A stretch of 8,952 nucleotides of DNA from Tannerella sp. (GTDB taxonomy: Bacteria; Bacteroidota; Bacteroidia; Bacteroidales; Tannerellaceae), in the NCBI GenBank assembly GCA_031282485.1, contig JAITDQ010000364.1, positions 1-8,952 of the forward strand. Reading direction: 5' to 3'. The notes below the pieces were generated by a model. It did not search any database. It was not told where the DNA came from and saw only the letters and a program-made list of their open reading frames with translations. Numbering within the stretch: the first letter of the stretch is position 1; each line of letters opens with the position of its first letter. Below are positions 7,401 through 8,952 of the stretch, in pieces. Position numbers and translations under genes: made by a program.

Positions 7401-7414
7401 TTGTTTTATCTTTG
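7383..7414 (+). promoter_or_regulatory. Candidate promoter for the second skp gene
   Basis: TTG at 7383-7385 and TATCTTTG at 7407-7414 are separated by 21 bases, matching both elements of the Bacteroidota housekeeping promoter (TTTG, then TAnnTTTG about 20 bases on). The upstream element lies within the last codons of the first skp gene. Transcription would start near 7421, about 38 bases before the second skp ATG. It is the best-formed promoter in the window. Confidence 0.55.
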
Positions 7415-7458
7415 CGCACTTTGTTTTACGAATGGAATAACTAATTAATTAAATAAGA

Positions 7459-7962
7459 ATGAACATGAAAAATTTTATCGTATCAGTATTGTTGCTTCTT
7501 CCATTGGGACTGGCAGCTCAAGAAGTGAAAATAGCCGTAGTTAATTCACAGGAATGTTTTAACCTTCTGCCTGAACTTTCGGAAGTAGAAAAGGAATTAT
7601 CAACTTTCGCCAAACAGTATCAGGATGCAATGAAGGGAATGGAAGATGAATATAATCGTAAATTTGCGGATCTGACTGCACAGAATGATTCGTTAACGGA
7701 AAATATTCGGGTGCTTCGCATGCAGGAGATTCAGAGCATTCAAGACCGTATGGAAAATTTTGCGCCGATGGCAAGGGAAGAAATTAATAAGAAACAGGAA
7801 GCATTGATCGCTCCGTTGTGGGAGAAAATACAAAAGGCGATTAATGAAGTGGGTGAAGAAAACGGTTATACTTACATCCTGAACCCCCAAGCCGTAGTAT
7901 TTAAAGGCAGCCATGCGATTGATGCGACGGATAAGGTAAAGGCTAAATTGGGATTGAAATAA
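7459..7962 (+). CDS. Skp/OmpH-family periplasmic chaperone, second copy
   Basis: This 167-residue protein is a diverged paralog of the preceding gene and should share its role: holding unfolded outer-membrane proteins in the periplasm. The signal peptide is about 1-20 (cleavage LAA before QEV). The beta segment VKIAVVNSQECFNLLPEL (23-40) corresponds to the first copy's segment at 24-40, and a charged helical arm covers about 42-130. The C-terminal part lines up with copy one: QEALIAPLWEKIQKAI (113-128) against REALMKPIQDEIYEAC (116-131), then GYTYILNP against GYQVIIDR, and both proteins end in a KLG motif. Translation may begin at the ATG at 7459 or two codons later at 7465; the signal peptide works with either. 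The gap before it is 58 bases and carries a promoter-like pair. Whether the copies form separate or mixed trimers cannot be told from sequence. Confidence 0.92.
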   Translation: MNMKNFIVSVLLLLPLGLAAQEVKIAVVNSQECFNLLPELSEVEKELSTFAKQYQDAMKGMEDEYNRKFADLTAQNDSLTENIRVLRMQEIQSIQDRMENFAPMAREEINKKQEALIAPLWEKIQKAINEVGEENGYTYILNPQAVVFKGSHAIDATDKVKAKLGLK

Positions 7963-7978
7963 ACTATACATAATTTTC
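7948..7978 (+). promoter_or_regulatory. Weak candidate promoter for murI
   Basis: TTG at 7948-7950 and TAATTTTC at 7971-7978 are 20 bases apart. The second element differs from TAnnTTTG by one base (C for G). If active, transcription would start near 7985 and the murI leader would contain the hairpin at 8016-8045. The arrangement mirrors the better promoter at the end of the first skp gene, partly because both skp genes end in similar codons, so the upstream TTG may be coincidental. Confidence 0.25.
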
Positions 7979-8015
7979 GTTTTTTTAGAATTAGAATTGT
8001 TAATACTATTATTGA

Positions 8016-8054
8016 GGATGCCTGTACCTTGGGGGACAGGCATCCATTGTTTTT
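8016..8054 (+). terminator. Strong intrinsic terminator-like hairpin between the second skp gene and murI
   Basis: GGATGCCTGT (8016-8025) pairs perfectly with ACAGGCATCC (8036-8045), a 10-bp stem with six G-C pairs. Inside the 10-base loop two further C-G pairs (8027-8028 with 8033-8034) could form beyond an A/G mismatch, leaving a TTGG tetraloop. Four bases after the stem comes a run of five T (8050-8054). This fits a rho-independent terminator ending the uppS-bamA-skp run. The murI ATG is only 13 bases past the T-run, which leaves no room for a separate promoter, so the element may act as a partial terminator or attenuator in the murI leader. Confidence 0.75.
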
Positions 8055-8067
8055 ACAGCCATTTTTT

Positions 8068-8910
8068 ATGAACGTGAACGGAAAATCTCCTTTGGGAATA
8101 TTTGATTCGGGCTACGGAGGCCTGACAATCTTCGAGCACATACGCCGGGCGCTGCCGGAGTATGATTACATATACCTTGGAGATAACGCCCGTGCGCCAT
8201 ACGGAACACGTTCTTTCGAAATCGTTTACCGGTTTACCCGCCAGGCGGTGATTCACCTGTTCCGCGAAGGATGCCCGCTGGTTATACTTGCCTGTAATAC
8301 CGCTTCGGCAAAGGCGTTGCGCACGATACAGCAGACAGACCTTCCCGTATCGGACGACCCGTCCCGCCGGGTTTTGGGAATCATCCGCCCGACGGTGGAA
8401 ATACTCGGCTCCCTGAGCAAGACGCGGCATATCGGCATTATGGGAACGGCCGGAACAGTTTCCTCGGGTTCGTATACGCTGGAGATTGACAAACTTTATC
8501 CGGATATGACCGTGACCGGCGAATCGTGCCCGATGTGGGTGCCGCTTGTGGAAAACAGGGAACACGACAGCGCCGGAGCGGATTATTTTGTCCGCAAGCA
8601 CATAGAACACATATTCTCCGCCGATCCGCAGATCGACACACTGGTGCTTGGCTGTACGCATTACCCGCTGCTCGAAGCCAAGATACGCAAGTATTTACCC
8701 GACGGCGTCCGCCTGTTTTCCCAGGGACACTGTGTGGCGGAAAGCCTGAAAGACTACCTCGTGCGTCATCCTGAAATGTCGAGCCGGCTGTCGAAGAACG
8801 GCGAGCGCCGGTTCATGACAACCGAATCGGCGGAAAAGTTTTCGGAGGCAGCCTCGCTCTTCCTGAATCGTCCCGTAAATGTGGAACGGGTAGTTTTGAC
8901 GGACGACTGA
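8068..8910 (+). CDS. murI: Glutamate racemase
   Basis: MurI converts L-glutamate to D-glutamate in the cytoplasm, supplying the second residue of the peptidoglycan stem peptide. It needs no cofactor and uses two cysteines as acid/base catalysts. Numbered from the ATG at 8068 (280 residues, usual for the family), both are present: Cys76 in LACNTAS and Cys196 in GCTHYPLL. Also present are the substrate-binding DSG (Asp13, Ser14) in LGIFDSGYGGLT, the YLGDNARAPYG block (36-46), the GESCP motif (151-155) and His198. The frame continues upstream to a TTG at 8029, but that codon lies inside the terminator hairpin and would add 13 non-family residues, so the ATG is preferred. The leader is T-rich with no Shine-Dalgarno site. 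Expression probably depends on readthrough of the hairpin or on a weak promoter near 7948-7978. Confidence 0.95.
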   Translation: MNVNGKSPLGIFDSGYGGLTIFEHIRRALPEYDYIYLGDNARAPYGTRSFEIVYRFTRQAVIHLFREGCPLVILACNTASAKALRTIQQTDLPVSDDPSRRVLGIIRPTVEILGSLSKTRHIGIMGTAGTVSSGSYTLEIDKLYPDMTVTGESCPMWVPLVENREHDSAGADYFVRKHIEHIFSADPQIDTLVLGCTHYPLLEAKIRKYLPDGVRLFSQGHCVAESLKDYLVRHPEMSSRLSKNGERRFMTTESAEKFSEAASLFLNRPVNVERVVLTDD

Positions 8911-8952
8911 CACGGCATGATTCGACAAATAAATATAAATTATCACATGAAA

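Noticed and set aside
8029..8067. Upstream TTG start for murI
   Set aside because: The codon lies in the loop of the terminator hairpin, and the added residues do not belong to the family. The ATG at 8068 gives a normal glutamate racemase.
8911..8952. Possible start of another gene (ATG AAA at 8947-8952)
   Set aside because: Only two codons are visible before the window ends. The A/T-rich stretch ahead of it is compatible with a gene start, but nothing more can be supported.
1..8952. Search for a defence system, mobile element, CRISPR array, tRNA or riboswitch
   Set aside because: None seen. Most of the window is packed with conserved housekeeping genes, the gaps are under 135 bases, and none holds a repeat array, terminal inverted repeat or recognisable structured RNA beyond the hairpins listed.

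Overview
The window looks like a core envelope-biogenesis locus from a member of the Bacteroidota, most likely the order Bacteroidales. Four things point there: two protein families I recognise from that group (DUF6242 and DUF6089), a BamA with a long extracellular-loop insertion, tandem Skp/OmpH genes directly after bamA, and gaps carrying the Bacteroidota-type -7 element TAnnTTTG with A/T-rich leaders instead of strong Shine-Dalgarno sites. I cannot name the genus with confidence. Every gene I can support is on the + strand.

Layout: (1) 1-1016, the end of ribD (riboflavin biosynthesis), cut by the left edge. (2) 1017-1146, an A/T-rich gap with an 11-bp direct repeat and an exact TAnnTTTG box. 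(3) 1147-2499, a DUF6242-type lipoprotein with a predicted beta-propeller body. (4) 2500-2591, a gap with a possible weak terminator. (5) 2592-6823, a tightly packed run: DUF6089 outer-membrane protein, uppS (undecaprenyl diphosphate synthase) and bamA (outer-membrane beta-barrel assembly), with gaps of only 11 and 3 bases. (6) 6876-7400 and 7459-7962, two Skp/OmpH-family periplasmic chaperones, each preceded by a -7 box. (7) 8016-8054, a strong hairpin with a T-tract, 13 bases before the start of murI. (8) 8068-8910, murI (glutamate racemase). The last 42 bases hold no gene I can call.

The genes fit together: UppS makes the lipid carrier for peptidoglycan and surface glycans, MurI supplies D-glutamate for peptidoglycan, Skp-like chaperones carry unfolded outer-membrane proteins across the periplasm, and BamA inserts them. 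The two uncharacterised proteins (DUF6242 and DUF6089) carry export signals and sit in this setting, so envelope roles are reasonable but unproven.

There is no mobile element, CRISPR array, RNA gene or defence system that I can see. This is mostly an ordinary, conserved housekeeping region. The points most worth a second look are the DUF6089 gene locked into the uppS-bamA run, a Tyr/Gly repeat in a BamA surface loop whose copies match in protein but differ at 7 of 8 codons, the complete absence of TTA, CTA and TCA codons from the body of bamA, and the terminator-like hairpin inside the probable murI leader.
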